NCBI GenBank assembly: GCA_900757505.1
Contig: CAAEOE010000078.1
Span: 1 to 30,489 of the forward strand
Source of the DNA: an uncultured Collinsella sp.
Lineage (GTDB): Bacteria > Actinomycetota > Coriobacteriia > Coriobacteriales > Coriobacteriaceae
Length of the DNA stretch: 30,489 bases
Direction of reading: 5' to 3'
Positions 1 through 6,912 of this stretch are shown piece after piece. The notes under the pieces are model-generated. The model saw only the letters and a list, made by a program, of their open reading frames with translations. It did not search any database and was not told the origin of the DNA. A program made the position numbers and the translations under genes. Position 1 is the first letter of the stretch, and every line of letters starts with the position of its first letter.

Positions 1-90
1 GCCCAGGGCTTCGGCAAGCTCCGGCACGGTAACCGAGCCGGTCTGCTGAACCATCGACACGATCGCGTTGAGCCTATCTTCCGCTAGCAT
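1..90 (-). CDS. DeoR-family transcriptional regulator, N-terminal fragment (runs off the window)
   Basis: Only the first 30 codons are inside the window, starting at the ATG at 88-90. The peptide begins MLAEDRLNAIVSMV and continues with a segment rich in V and L around VTVPELAEALG. This is the usual start of a DeoR/GlpR-type regulator: a short helix, then a winged helix-turn-helix that binds DNA, normally followed by a sugar-phosphate-sensing domain that is not visible here. A GAGGAG ribosome binding site overlaps the end of the oxidoreductase gene upstream, and only 3 bases separate the two genes, so they are probably cotranscribed. The effector cannot be inferred from this fragment. It could control the operator-like repeats upstream of the oxidoreductase. 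Confidence 0.7.
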   Translation of the reverse strand, partial: MLAEDRLNAIVSMVQQTGSVTVPELAEALG

Positions 91-93
91 CGC

Positions 94-1173
94 TTACTCC
101 TCCTCGGGGTACACGACTCCCCAGTCGGCGCGTAGCTTGGTCATCAGCTCCATAACATCAGAAGCATAGCCCAGAAGCTCACGCTTAGAGTCGTCGCCGG
201 CAACGGCCTTCTCAAGATCGGCCATCTCATAGCAAAGGGCGTAAGCCTCGGTGCCGGCGTGGACCTCCTCGCGGTGGCCGTCCGCAGTCCACACGATAGT
301 CGCGTGATCGGCGCGCGGATACTCGTTGACCTCGATATAGCACTTATCGAAGCTAATAATCGAGCGCTTGGGTTGCTTGGAGTGGAGCGTGAGGCTCACA
401 ACACCCAGCTGCTGCTCGGCATTACGGCAGACGATGCCGCCCGCAACGTCAACACCGGTCTCACAGGTGTTGCCCAACGAAACGACCTCAATGGGCTGGC
501 TTGCCATAAAGAGACGCATGACGGACAGGGCATACACGCCAATGTCGAGCATGGCACCGCCAGCAAGGTTGCGGTTGTAGAAGCGATTGGTCAGATCGCC
601 GTACTCCTTGTAGCTACCAAAGTTGAGCTGGGCGAGGTTCATGCGACCAAACTCGCCGGCATCCATGCGACGGCGCAGCTCTTGATACAAGGGCATATGA
701 AGCACCGTGGTGGCGTCCATGAGGACGACGTTGTGCTCGTCGGCGATGGCACGCGCCTCGTCGAGCTCAGCGGAATTGAGGGTAATGGCTTTCTCGCAGA
801 GCACGTGCTTGCCGGCGGCCAGCGCGTCACGCAGATAGGTGATATGCGTGTTGTGCGGCGTGGTGATATAGACGGCGTCGATGCCCGGATCGGCGTAGAG
901 GTCCTCAACCGATTCATAGACCTTCTCGATGCCATACTGCTCAGCAAAAGCCTGAGCCTTGGACAGCGTACGGTTGGCGACGCCCGCAAGCTTGCGGCCG
1001 GCAAGAGCGAGAGACTGGGCCATCTGGTTGGCGATAACGCCGCACCCGATCACAGCCCAACGAAGCTCGGGAGCCGTAAAGATATCATCGGGGAATGGCT
1101 TGTCCTGGACCGAAGCGAACGCTGCTTTTGCGGCTGCCGCGGAGTCGAGTGGAGCCTGCTTGGAATCTACCAT
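94..1173 (-). CDS. Gfo/Idh/MocA-family NAD(P)-dependent oxidoreductase
   Basis: The protein has 359 residues from the ATG at 1171-1173, which has an AGGAGG site 5 bases upstream; the longer reading frame to 1230 lacks such a site. A Rossmann motif GCGVIA lies at residues 43-48, followed by VANRTLSKA at the end of beta strand 2. The catalytic-lysine segment is CEKA at 126-129, where most family members have EKP. The C-terminal half has the GGAMLDIGVYAL segment typical of the substrate domain. Members oxidise or reduce sugars, inositols or dihydrodiols; the substrate cannot be told from sequence. About 30 residues precede the Rossmann fold, more than usual. It is the first gene of an apparent unit with the DeoR-type regulator. 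Confidence 0.88.
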   Translation of the reverse strand: MVDSKQAPLDSAAAAKAAFASVQDKPFPDDIFTAPELRWAVIGCGVIANQMAQSLALAGRKLAGVANRTLSKAQAFAEQYGIEKVYESVEDLYADPGIDAVYITTPHNTHITYLRDALAAGKHVLCEKAITLNSAELDEARAIADEHNVVLMDATTVLHMPLYQELRRRMDAGEFGRMNLAQLNFGSYKEYGDLTNRFYNRNLAGGAMLDIGVYALSVMRLFMASQPIEVVSLGNTCETGVDVAGGIVCRNAEQQLGVVSLTLHSKQPKRSIISFDKCYIEVNEYPRADHATIVWTADGHREEVHAGTEAYALCYEMADLEKAVAGDDSKRELLGYASDVMELMTKLRADWGVVYPEEE

Positions 1174-1223
1174 ATGTGCCTCCTGTGTCATAGAACGTCT
1201 TGCATTTCGGATAGCTCTATATT

Positions 1224-1257
1224 CGCACAAACACGCGCGTCTGTGCGTGTTTGTGCG
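1224..1257. promoter_or_regulatory. 13-bp perfect inverted repeat upstream of the oxidoreductase gene
   Basis: CGCACAAACACGC at 1224-1236 is matched exactly by GCGTGTTTGTGCG at 1245-1257, with 8 bases between. It ends 51 bases upstream of the oxidoreductase start codon, where a repressor operator would be expected. TGTTTGTG-like half-sites resemble those of several DeoR-family regulators, and a DeoR-type gene ends the same unit, so autoregulation is a reasonable inference. It is not U-rich on either side and does not look like a terminator. Confidence 0.55.
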
Positions 1258-1295
1258 TATCTCACCGCTAAACGGTCATTTTTGTCCCGTAAACG

Positions 1296-1350
1296 GCGCA
1301 TCTATACGCATATTCACGCAATCCCACGCACGCAAATACGCACAAATGCG
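1296..1350. repeat. Helically phased CGCA repeats
   Basis: The pentamer RCGCA occurs at 1296-1300, 1306-1310, 1316-1320 and 1326-1330, exactly 10 bases apart, and again at 1338-1342 in the longer CGCACAAA (1339-1346), which also occurs in the inverted repeat at 1224. A TAAACGG pair at 1269-1275 and 1290-1296 is spaced 21 bases. Spacing of one or two helical turns suggests cooperative protein binding on one DNA face. The stretch between 1258 and 1450 has no supported gene. Confidence 0.45.
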
Positions 1351-1450
1351 AACCGGTCATTGCTCAGAGACAGGGGCTTATGCTTAGAACTCAAAAGACA
1401 GGATGATCCGCTTCGCCTCGTCGCTCATGGCGCGCTGCAGCTCTAAGGAC

Positions 1451-1512
1451 CGTCCCAAACTGCCGACAGAAAAGGAACGTTCCAAACTGCAGACAGAAAA
1501 AGAACGTCCCCA
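1451..1512. repeat. 27-bp tandem repeat, two full units and the start of a third
   Basis: Units at 1451-1477 and 1478-1504 match at 24 of 27 positions; both contain CAAACTGC and GACAGAAAA. A third unit starts CGTCCCCA at 1505. The stretch is noncoding. Repeats of this general kind, with GGGAC-type borders, occur around decayed transposons in some gut bacteria, but I cannot assign this one to a named family from the sequence alone. Confidence 0.55.
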
Positions 1513-1581
1513 GGCGCCGGCATTTCAAGAGCACTCATTTAAGTCTGTCCCCAATGAGTGGGAGTAATCAGAGACCCTTTG

Positions 1582-1615
1582 CGAGGGAGGCCGGACGTGG
1601 CCTTCCTCGTTTTTA
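1582..1615 (+). terminator. Rho-independent terminator reading rightward
   Basis: CGAGGGAGGCC (1582-1592) pairs with GGCCTTCCTCG (1599-1609) with one G-T wobble around a 6-base loop, and TTTTTATT follows. No gene precedes it on the plus strand. It lies just before the IS200-like left end, where such elements often carry or gain structures that block transcription from outside. Confidence 0.6.
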
Positions 1616-1616
1616 T

Positions 1617-1817
1617 TCATGGACTTTAGTCCGTGCCGCGCGGCACGCGCGGCATAGAAAGCCACCCGCTCAGCGGGTGGAGGCCAATTTCCGCTACGCG
1701 ACAAAAACCTTCCCCCTAGCATGAGGATTGTTCAGGTCATCATACTAGGGGGAAGGTGATTGCTGTGGCCCAGAAAGCCAACAGCCTCGCGCACACGAAA
1801 TGGCTGTGCAAGTACCG
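1617..1817 (+). mobile_element. Left-end remnant of an IS200/IS605-family element
   Basis: The stretch holds several hairpins in a row: GGACT-tt-AGTCC at 1621-1632, the 14-base palindrome at 1633-1646, CCACCCGC-tca-GCGGGTGG at 1662-1680, and a 13-base perfect pair ACCTTCCCCCTAG (1707-1719) with CTAGGGGGAAGGT (1745-1757). The last hairpin contains the ribosome binding site of the truncated tnpA. Known IS200 elements use this arrangement to keep transposase translation low, and Y1 transposases recognise subterminal hairpins. No right end is visible, so the element is dead. The exact left boundary is uncertain. Confidence 0.65.
1765..1817 (+). pseudogene. tnpA: IS200-type Y1 transposase tnpA, first ~18 codons only
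   Basis: From a GTG at 1765-1767 the reading frame gives VAQKANSLAHTKWLCKY, the characteristic start of IS200 transposases (normally about 130-150 residues, with an HUH motif and a catalytic tyrosine further on). The match breaks off at about 1815, where the next family residues, typically HIVFTPKYRRK, are replaced by unrelated sequence. A GTG at 1756 is an alternative start. The AGGGGGAAGG site just upstream is sequestered in the hairpin at 1707-1757. Neither the HUH motif nor the tyrosine is present, so it cannot act. Confidence 0.75.
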
Positions 1818-2042
1818 CATCGCACCGAGGTCAAGCTCATCGCCGCCACCGTCGAGAAGCACCCCAAGGTGCGCTTTGCCGCGAGCCGCACCTCGGCCCA
1901 CGCCGACCTCTACGACCGTATGGAGCAGGCCCTGTGCGAGCGCGTGGCCAACGCGGTGGAGGTCGTCCGCTCCGACATCAGCCCCGCGCTTCTTGTCCAC
2001 ACCGGTCCAAACCTCGTGGGTGTGGCGGTCCAGGGACTCTAG
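1818..2042 (+). pseudogene. 3' fragment of a gene, possibly DegV family, fused to the IS200 remnant
   Basis: After the transposase junction a different frame stays open to the TAG at 2040-2042. It reads HRTEVKLIAATVEKHPKVRF, then a helical segment, and ends LLVHTGPNLVGVAVQGL. The ending resembles the C-terminus of DegV fatty-acid-binding proteins, which close with a segment like VIGTHTGPGALGLAF. Only about 75 residues remain of a usual 280. The GC-rich third positions look like genuine coding sequence. The assignment is tentative; the fragment has no proper start of its own, though an ATG at 1800 inside the transposon part is in frame. Confidence 0.45.
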
Positions 2043-2076
2043 CGGAGGCGGGGCGTCCTGCCCCAAAAACAAATGC

Positions 2077-2126
2077 AAAAGACGAGCGCTTCTTGCCGCT
2101 CAATTGGCAAGAAGCGCTCGTCTTTT
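2077..2126. terminator. Strong bidirectional terminator
   Basis: Arms of 21 bases, 2077-2097 and 2106-2126, are perfectly complementary around an 8-base loop, with A residues on the left arm and T residues on the right. It can therefore end transcription from both sides: the broken gene on the plus strand and the PTS-GH172-fructokinase operon on the minus strand, whose last stop codon is at 2159. A smaller GGGGC/GCCCC hairpin lies at 2050-2064. Confidence 0.88.
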
Positions 2127-2158
2127 CTTAACGCGTTGTATGGCGGAGAGAGCGCAAG

Positions 2159-3043
2159 TTACGCGAGCGCCCTTCTTGCCAGCTCGGCCGCGCCGAGGAT
2201 TCCTTGGTCGCCGCCGCAGCCCGGGGCGCAGATGTAGCTCTCCATGTCCTTAAGCTCGGCGGTCTGGATGTAGCCACCCAGATATTCGAGGGTCTTCTTG
2301 CGGACGATGCCGTAGAGCTGCTCCTGGTGCATCACGCCGCCGCCGAGGACGATGCGGCGAGGCGAGTACATGAGCACGAGGTTCGCGCACATCTGCCCCA
2401 GATAATCCCCCTCGAGCGCCCACACCTCATCGTTGTCCGCGAGCTCGGCCGCGGGCTTTCCCCAGCGCGCGGCGATGGCGGGGCCGGAGGCGAGCCCCTC
2501 GAGACAGCTCGCGTGGCTCGGGCAGACGCAGCGTCCCTCCTCGGTGGGACGGGTCCTTACCAGCATGTGACCGGCCTCGGGGTGCAGCATACCGTGAAGG
2601 AGTCTGCCCGCGCACATGACGCCCGCGCCCACGCCGGTGCCGATGGTCACGTAGACGACGTCCTCGAGCCCCTTGCAGCAGCCGAAGACCACTTCGCCGA
2701 GGCAGGCAACGTTAACGTCCGTGTCGTAGGCCACCGGAATCCCGAGGTCGTCGGCGAACGCGGCGCGAAGACCATGGCCTCGCCACGCGAGCTTGGGCGT
2801 CTGGAGGATGGAGCCGTAGCGCTCGTCGTTGGGGTCGACGCAGGTCGGGCCGAAGGCGCCGATACCCAACGCGTCCACATCGCGGGCGGTGAGCCACTCG
2901 ATCATCTGCGGGACGGTCTCGGCGGGCGTAAGCGTCGGGGTCTCCATACGGTCGAGGACCTCGCCGTCGCCGGACACCACGGCACAGACCATCTTGGTCC
3001 CGCCGGCTTCGAGGGCGCCGAGCCTCATTTGCTTTTCGCTCAT
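2159..3043 (-). CDS. ROK-family fructokinase
   Basis: The 294-residue protein has the ROK phosphate-binding motif LEAGGTK at residues 11-17, the catalytic aspartate in DTDVNVA (D109), a second phosphate-binding stretch TIGTGVGAG at 133-141, and a zinc site made of H159, C174, H177 and C180 followed by CLEGLASGP. This pattern and length match the Bacillus YdhR/Lactococcus-type fructokinases (ATP + fructose to fructose 6-phosphate) better than glucokinases. An AAGGAGG site precedes the ATG. It is the last gene of the PTS operon. A PTS phosphorylates only the sugar it carries, so a cytoplasmic kinase fits the release of a second, unphosphorylated fructose by the GH172 enzyme. Mannose or another hexose remains possible. 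Confidence 0.85.
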   Translation of the reverse strand: MSEKQMRLGALEAGGTKMVCAVVSGDGEVLDRMETPTLTPAETVPQMIEWLTARDVDALGIGAFGPTCVDPNDERYGSILQTPKLAWRGHGLRAAFADDLGIPVAYDTDVNVACLGEVVFGCCKGLEDVVYVTIGTGVGAGVMCAGRLLHGMLHPEAGHMLVRTRPTEEGRCVCPSHASCLEGLASGPAIAARWGKPAAELADNDEVWALEGDYLGQMCANLVLMYSPRRIVLGGGVMHQEQLYGIVRKKTLEYLGGYIQTAELKDMESYICAPGCGGDQGILGAAELARRALA

Positions 3044-3060
3044 GTGATCCTCCTTACAAA

Positions 3061-3095
3061 GGGACGCCCGCAGTCATGGTCAACCGCGGGCGCCC
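3061..3095 (-). other. Intercistronic hairpin before the fructokinase gene
   Basis: CGCCCGC (3065-3071) pairs with GCGGGCG (3086-3092), extended by a GGG/CCC pair past a single bulge. On the minus strand it falls between the GH172 stop and the fructokinase ribosome binding site in a 79-base gap, and is followed by only three Ts. It may be a weak attenuator or an RNA-processing or stability element that sets kinase expression apart from the genes upstream. Confidence 0.45.
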
Positions 3096-3122
3096 ATAAC
3101 GTTGGCTTGTTTCGAGGCGACC

Positions 3123-4247
3123 CTACCTGGGCACGCGGTCCTGCCTCGCGGCAAACGGGGCGAGCACGGCGTGCGGCTCGCTTTGGTACCAGTAGGCGAC
3201 GGTGGAGATGTCGTCCTCGCGCTCGTAGAGCTTGATGTCGTCGTTGCCGAGGTCCTGGAACGTCACGCGCAGGTCCTCCTTGAACGAGATCGGGTCGGGA
3301 AGGTGCCACCTGTAGAGGCCGTGCCTGGGCAGCGCGTCGTCGTTAGTCGCGAGCATCGGATTCGGGTTCGGCTTGCCCGCGCTGAAGCGGTCGCGCGTGG
3401 CGTCGCGCGTCGAGCGGTACGGGTAGCCGGCGAACAGCGTGTTGAAGCACTGCGCCTCGGGCAGCGCGTGGGGCGGCCTGTCGAGGAAGGCCCAGGCACC
3501 GCCGAAGTAGTCCTCGGCTCCCGTCGAGGTGACCGTGGGGAACTCCTCGTCGCCGTCGAGGAAGAACTTCATCTCGCCCTCGCCCCACCAATAGCGCTCC
3601 AGGGCGCACAGGGCCATGTAGGTGCCGACGTAGTAGCCCTTGCCGCGCACGCCGTCGAGCACGGTGTAGTCGACGCCCCTGCGGGTGCTGCGCTCGCGGT
3701 TAAAGCGGGCGTGGAAGTACATGGCGTCGTCCGGCACGTCGGTGAGCGCGTAGTTGAACGTGTAGAAGATGTACTTAATGAACCCGGGGTGCTCGCTCGT
3801 AAGCGTGACCTTGGCGTGCTTCCTGAAGGGCATCTCGAAGTAGCAGTTCATGCCGCCCGTCGGGTTCACGCAGATGGGCATCGAGTTGACGATGGCGCGC
3901 TCACCGAAGCCGTTGCAGAAGAAGTCGCCGACAGGGCACTCGACCGAGGGGGTCTCCTCGTCGTCCCAGTAGAAGCGCAGCACGAGGTCACGCATGACGA
4001 AGCTGCCAGCGGCGGTCTTGTCGGGGACGGTCATCCAGATGTGGCGGATGATGCCGGGGCCCTCGATGTCCGCGAGCGTGATGGTCTCGCCGGACTCAAG
4101 GGGCACGCAGCACGAGCCCTTGCGGCCGACGCCGAGGTGGCTGGCCGACATGGCGGCGCGGCCCTTCTCGCCCGTGATGTTCTCGGGGGTGATGGCGCGG
4201 CTTTCCTCACCGCCGTGCATCCACACGTCCTTAAGGAACTCTCTCAT
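3123..4247 (-). CDS. GH172 (DUF2961) glycoside hydrolase, putative alpha-furanosidase
   Basis: This 374-residue protein has the conserved DUF2961 core. GIIRHIWMTVP lies at residues 65-75, CPVGDFFCNGFG at 104-115, YWWGEGEMKFFLDGD at 219-233 and TGAEDYFGGAW at 242-252. By alignment from memory, E223 in GEG and E245 in GAEDYF fit the two catalytic glutamates of the family. Characterised GH172 enzymes include a bifidobacterial alpha-D-fructofuranosidase acting on difructose dianhydride I and mycobacterial-type D-arabinofuranosidases. There is no signal peptide, so it acts in the cytoplasm. The gene lies 12 bases after the EIIA gene, with AGGAGG 6 bases before the ATG, inside a fructose/mannose-type PTS operon and followed by a fructokinase. 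I infer hydrolysis of an imported, probably phosphorylated, alpha-fructofuranoside. Confidence 0.85.
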   Translation of the reverse strand: MREFLKDVWMHGGEESRAITPENITGEKGRAAMSASHLGVGRKGSCCVPLESGETITLADIEGPGIIRHIWMTVPDKTAAGSFVMRDLVLRFYWDDEETPSVECPVGDFFCNGFGERAIVNSMPICVNPTGGMNCYFEMPFRKHAKVTLTSEHPGFIKYIFYTFNYALTDVPDDAMYFHARFNRERSTRRGVDYTVLDGVRGKGYYVGTYMALCALERYWWGEGEMKFFLDGDEEFPTVTSTGAEDYFGGAWAFLDRPPHALPEAQCFNTLFAGYPYRSTRDATRDRFSAGKPNPNPMLATNDDALPRHGLYRWHLPDPISFKEDLRVTFQDLGNDDIKLYEREDDISTVAYWYQSEPHAVLAPFAARQDRVPR

Positions 4248-4259
4248 CGTCGACCTCCT

Positions 4260-4658
4260 CTATTCGTCGTCGTCGCACTCGGCGGAACTGGCACCGTTCA
4301 CGTAGATGATCTGCTGGCGCGCCTCGTTGACGAGGGCGTCGAAGTCGAGTTTCTCGTCGGGGCGCGCGAGCGCGACCGTCATGGCGAGCGGGAGGTTGAC
4401 ACCCGCGATCACGTGGATCCGGTCGGAGGCGAAGCGGGAAAAGCGCTGGTTCACGCTGCCGCCGTACGCGTCGGTGAGGACGACGACCTCGTCAGTGCCC
4501 GAAAGAGCCGCCTCGACCGCCGCGTCGAGCCCCTCGCCGTTGTCGTTCACGTAGGCGCACACGGCGTTGACGGCGTCGCCCTTACCCGTAAGGAACTCGA
4601 GGGTGTCCTTGAAGCCCTGGGCGAGAAGGGAATGGCTCGCCACAACTATCTTTCTCAT
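4260..4658 (-). CDS. PTS mannose/fructose-family EIIA component
   Basis: A 132-residue EIIA-Man domain. The phosphorylated histidine is H9 in VVASHSLLAQG, and the family's VVLTDAYGGSVNQ (where others have DLxGGSP) and VIAGVNLPLAM segments follow. It takes phosphate from HPr and passes it to EIIB. It stands alone, without a fused EIIB. The gene order EIIB-EIIC-EIID-EIIA differs from the EIIA-first order of Bacillus lev and E. coli man operons. The acidic tail (ECDDDE) is short and unremarkable. The stop codon overlaps the ribosome binding site of the GH172 gene, which suggests translational coupling. Confidence 0.92.
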   Translation of the reverse strand: MRKIVVASHSLLAQGFKDTLEFLTGKGDAVNAVCAYVNDNGEGLDAAVEAALSGTDEVVVLTDAYGGSVNQRFSRFASDRIHVIAGVNLPLAMTVALARPDEKLDFDALVNEARQQIIYVNGASSAECDDDE

Positions 4659-4684
4659 TGATTCACCAATCTCTTGGGTCGAAG

Positions 4685-5518
4685 CTAGGCGAGGATGCCG
4701 GCGGCGGAGGCGACCATCGCGAGGACGATCACCACGAGGATGAGGGCCGTCATGCTCGCGTTCTTCTTGGTAAGAAGGTAATACGCGCTTCCCGTGATGG
4801 CGGCGGGGATCATGGCAGGCAGGATCTTGTCGAGCAGCGGCTGAATCTCCATCGCGACGTCGCCGAAGCTGAAGCTAATCGGGCAGGTGACGCCGATGAC
4901 CGAGGCGATGAGGCAGCCGACCACGGTGAGGCCGAGCACGGAGGCGGCGGCAGTGAGGTTGGGAAGCTTCTCGCTGAAGTCGGTGACGAGCTTCACGCCC
5001 TGCTTGTAGCCGAACTCGAGGGCGTGCATGCGGACCCAGAAGATGGCCAGGATGAGCGCGAACCAGATGCCGGCTCCCACGGGGTTGCCCTCGATGGCCA
5101 TGTAGGCGGCGATGGAGCCCATGATGGTCGGGATCATGGTCATGAGCAGGGAGTCGCCGACGCCGGCGAGCGGTCCCATGGTGCCGATCTTCAGGTCTTG
5201 GACGGCGTCCGCCGCCGCTAGGCCGTCGCGCTCCTCCATGGCCACGCAGGCGCCAAGGATGATGGCGGCGAGCCAAGGCTGGGTGTTGTAGTAGCGGAAG
5301 TGGTTGTTGAGCGCTTGCTTATAGTCCTCGTCGTTCGTGTAGATCTTCCTCAGGACCGGCGAGAGGGCGTAGGCTACTGAGGCGCCCTGCTGGGTCTGGT
5401 AGTTGAAGGTGCACACGCTCATGAGCCAGCGCCAGTTCGCGTTGCGCAGGTCCTTCTTGGTGACCTTGTAGCCGGAGGGCTTGCCCTCGGCGATGGCGGT
5501 GATGTTCTCGTTTTCCAT
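4685..5518 (-). CDS. PTS mannose/fructose-family EIID membrane component
   Basis: The 277-residue protein is a typical EIID-Man subunit: an N-terminal amphipathic region starting KVTKKDLRNANWRW, the QTQQGASVAYAL stretch, and the conserved TMGPLAGVGDSLL segment near residues 133-145, followed by hydrophobic segments and a C-terminal membrane helix. With EIIC it forms the transport unit. It starts 2 bases after the EIIC stop, so translation is probably coupled. The sugar specificity of this family cannot be read from the sequence, but the hydrolase and fructokinase downstream point to a fructose-containing substrate. Confidence 0.92.
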   Translation of the reverse strand: MENENITAIAEGKPSGYKVTKKDLRNANWRWLMSVCTFNYQTQQGASVAYALSPVLRKIYTNDEDYKQALNNHFRYYNTQPWLAAIILGACVAMEERDGLAAADAVQDLKIGTMGPLAGVGDSLLMTMIPTIMGSIAAYMAIEGNPVGAGIWFALILAIFWVRMHALEFGYKQGVKLVTDFSEKLPNLTAAASVLGLTVVGCLIASVIGVTCPISFSFGDVAMEIQPLLDKILPAMIPAAITGSAYYLLTKKNASMTALILVVIVLAMVASAAGILA

Positions 5519-5520
5519 GG

Positions 5521-6306
5521 TTACTCATCCTCTCCGATGAAGGCGTCTGCGGAAGCGTGGGCGGCGAGCTCGGTGTCCCTCTCGGCACGCTGGTAGAACG
5601 CAATCGCGAGGGCAACGCCGACGATGGCGGCGCCGATGATGGGCACGTTCAGGAAGGCCGAGAGGAAGAAGCCGGCGAGCAGGTACTGGAAGTACTTGGC
5701 GGTTGGCATGTAGCGGAGCAGCATGGCGATACCGACGGCCGGGAGCATCTTGCCGGCGAGGGTGAGGCCGGAGAGGAACCACTGGGGCATGACCTCGAGG
5801 AGCCAGTTGACGGCGGGCTGGCCGAGCGTCACGGAGACAAAGACGGGCAGGGCGGCGCACAGGCCGAAGAGCGCGGGGCAGACCCACAGGATGGCGTTCA
5901 TCTGATTGAACTTACCCTCGTTGCAGAACTTCTGGGACTTCTCGACGACAAAGCCGTTGAGGATCTTGGCGACGACGTCGAGCTGGATGCCGAGCATGCC
6001 GACCGGCAGGCCGATGGCGAGGCCCGTGTCGGAGCCCAGGGTCACGCCGTAGGCGGTGGCGATGATGGCCATCGTGCCGTAGTCGGGAATGGAGGAGCCG
6101 CCGAAGCCCGCGACGCCGAGCTGCATGAGCTGAATGGTGCCGCCGATGACAAGGCCGGTCTTCCAGTCGCCCATGACGACTCCGGTGATGAGGCCCCAGA
6201 AAACGGCGTAATTGACGAAGATCATCGGGATGCCGTAGTAGTCCACGTGCTTGATGAAGGCCAGCAGGGTCAAAAGGACGACCTGCAGGATAGTGAAGTT
6301 GACCAT
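5521..6306 (-). CDS. PTS mannose/fructose-family EIIC membrane component
   Basis: A 261-residue polytopic membrane protein of the EIIC-Man/Sor family, opening with a hydrophobic helix and containing FWGLITGVVMGDWKTGLVIG and the sugar-channel segment QLMQLGVAGFGGSSIPD near residue 60-75. About eight hydrophobic stretches follow, and a charged C-terminal tail ends AFIGEDE. A GGGGGA ribosome binding site lies 4-5 bases before the ATG, 9 bases after the EIIB gene. It forms the translocation channel together with EIID. Confidence 0.92.
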   Translation of the reverse strand: MVNFTILQVVLLTLLAFIKHVDYYGIPMIFVNYAVFWGLITGVVMGDWKTGLVIGGTIQLMQLGVAGFGGSSIPDYGTMAIIATAYGVTLGSDTGLAIGLPVGMLGIQLDVVAKILNGFVVEKSQKFCNEGKFNQMNAILWVCPALFGLCAALPVFVSVTLGQPAVNWLLEVMPQWFLSGLTLAGKMLPAVGIAMLLRYMPTAKYFQYLLAGFFLSAFLNVPIIGAAIVGVALAIAFYQRAERDTELAAHASADAFIGEDE

Positions 6307-6315
6307 ATTTCCCCC

Positions 6316-6789
6316 TTAGATGAGGTCTGCGACGGAGACGGGCTTGTCGGCGGGCACGAACTGGGCCGTCACCTTGACGCCACGGGCGATGAGCGCCTTG
6401 TAGCTCTGGACGTTCTCGGCGGAGGCGTAGGCGCGCTGGGTGAGCTGGATGCCGTCCTCCTTGACGAGCGAGCCGCCGACGACCAGCGACGGGAGCTCGA
6501 CGCCCGACTCGACCAGGCGAAGCATCGTCTCGGGCTCCTTGGCGATGACGAAGACCTTCTCGCGGTCGTACTTGCCCGCGGCGAAGTTCTTGAGCGCGGT
6601 CTGCTCGGAGATGATCGAAACGGCCATGCCCGCGGGGCGCGCCATCCTCATGGTGGACTTCAGGACCTCGTCGCCGGCGACCTTGTCGTCGATGACCATG
6701 ACTCGGGTCGCGCCCGACACCGGGGCCCACTGCGTCACGATGATGCCGTGAAGCAGGCGATTGTCGATTCGTGCCATAACAACACTCAT
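6316..6789 (-). CDS. PTS mannose/fructose-family EIIB component
   Basis: The protein has 157 residues from the ATG at 6787-6789, which has an AGGAG site 6 bases upstream; the longer frame to 6858 is not needed. It has the EIIB-Man hallmark ARIDNRLLHGIIVTQW, in which H14 is the phosphorylated residue, and family segments IDDKVAGDEVLK and VGGSLV. It passes phosphate from EIIA to the incoming sugar. It is the first gene of the PTS operon and follows the LevR-like regulator by 123 bases in the same direction. Confidence 0.92.
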   Translation of the reverse strand: MSVVMARIDNRLLHGIIVTQWAPVSGATRVMVIDDKVAGDEVLKSTMRMARPAGMAVSIISEQTALKNFAAGKYDREKVFVIAKEPETMLRLVESGVELPSLVVGGSLVKEDGIQLTQRAYASAENVQSYKALIARGVKVTAQFVPADKPVSVADLI

Positions 6790-6830
6790 GTTTGCTCCTA
6801 TCAAATGAAGTTTTGCGTTCGGTACTGCCT

Positions 6831-6853
6831 CGGCGCTATCCGGATTCGCGCCG
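6831..6853. promoter_or_regulatory. Near-palindrome upstream of the PTS operon, possible operator
   Basis: CGGCGC (6831-6836) and GCGCCG (6848-6853) flank a self-complementary TCCGGA core (6839-6844). It lies 42 bases upstream of the EIIB start, in the gap after the regulator gene. It could be a binding site for the LevR-like protein or a small hairpin. I see no TGGCAC-N5-TTGCA sigma-54 promoter in this gap. Confidence 0.35.
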
Positions 6854-6912
6854 GGCAAGGGGTTATCGGATTATTGAGGACGCGCGGTCAGCTTGCGGCG
6901 GCGCGGGGAAGG

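Noticed and set aside
3102..4661. 519-codon open frame on the plus strand
   Set aside because: It is antisense to the GH172 and EIIA genes. The open frame follows from the GC-rich codon pattern; the protein is a low-complexity mix of V, E, H and R with no recognisable domain.
6790..6912. Sigma-54 promoter expected before a LevR-controlled PTS operon
   Set aside because: No TGGCAC-N5-TTGCA-like pair is visible, which agrees with the missing GAFTGA loop of the regulator.
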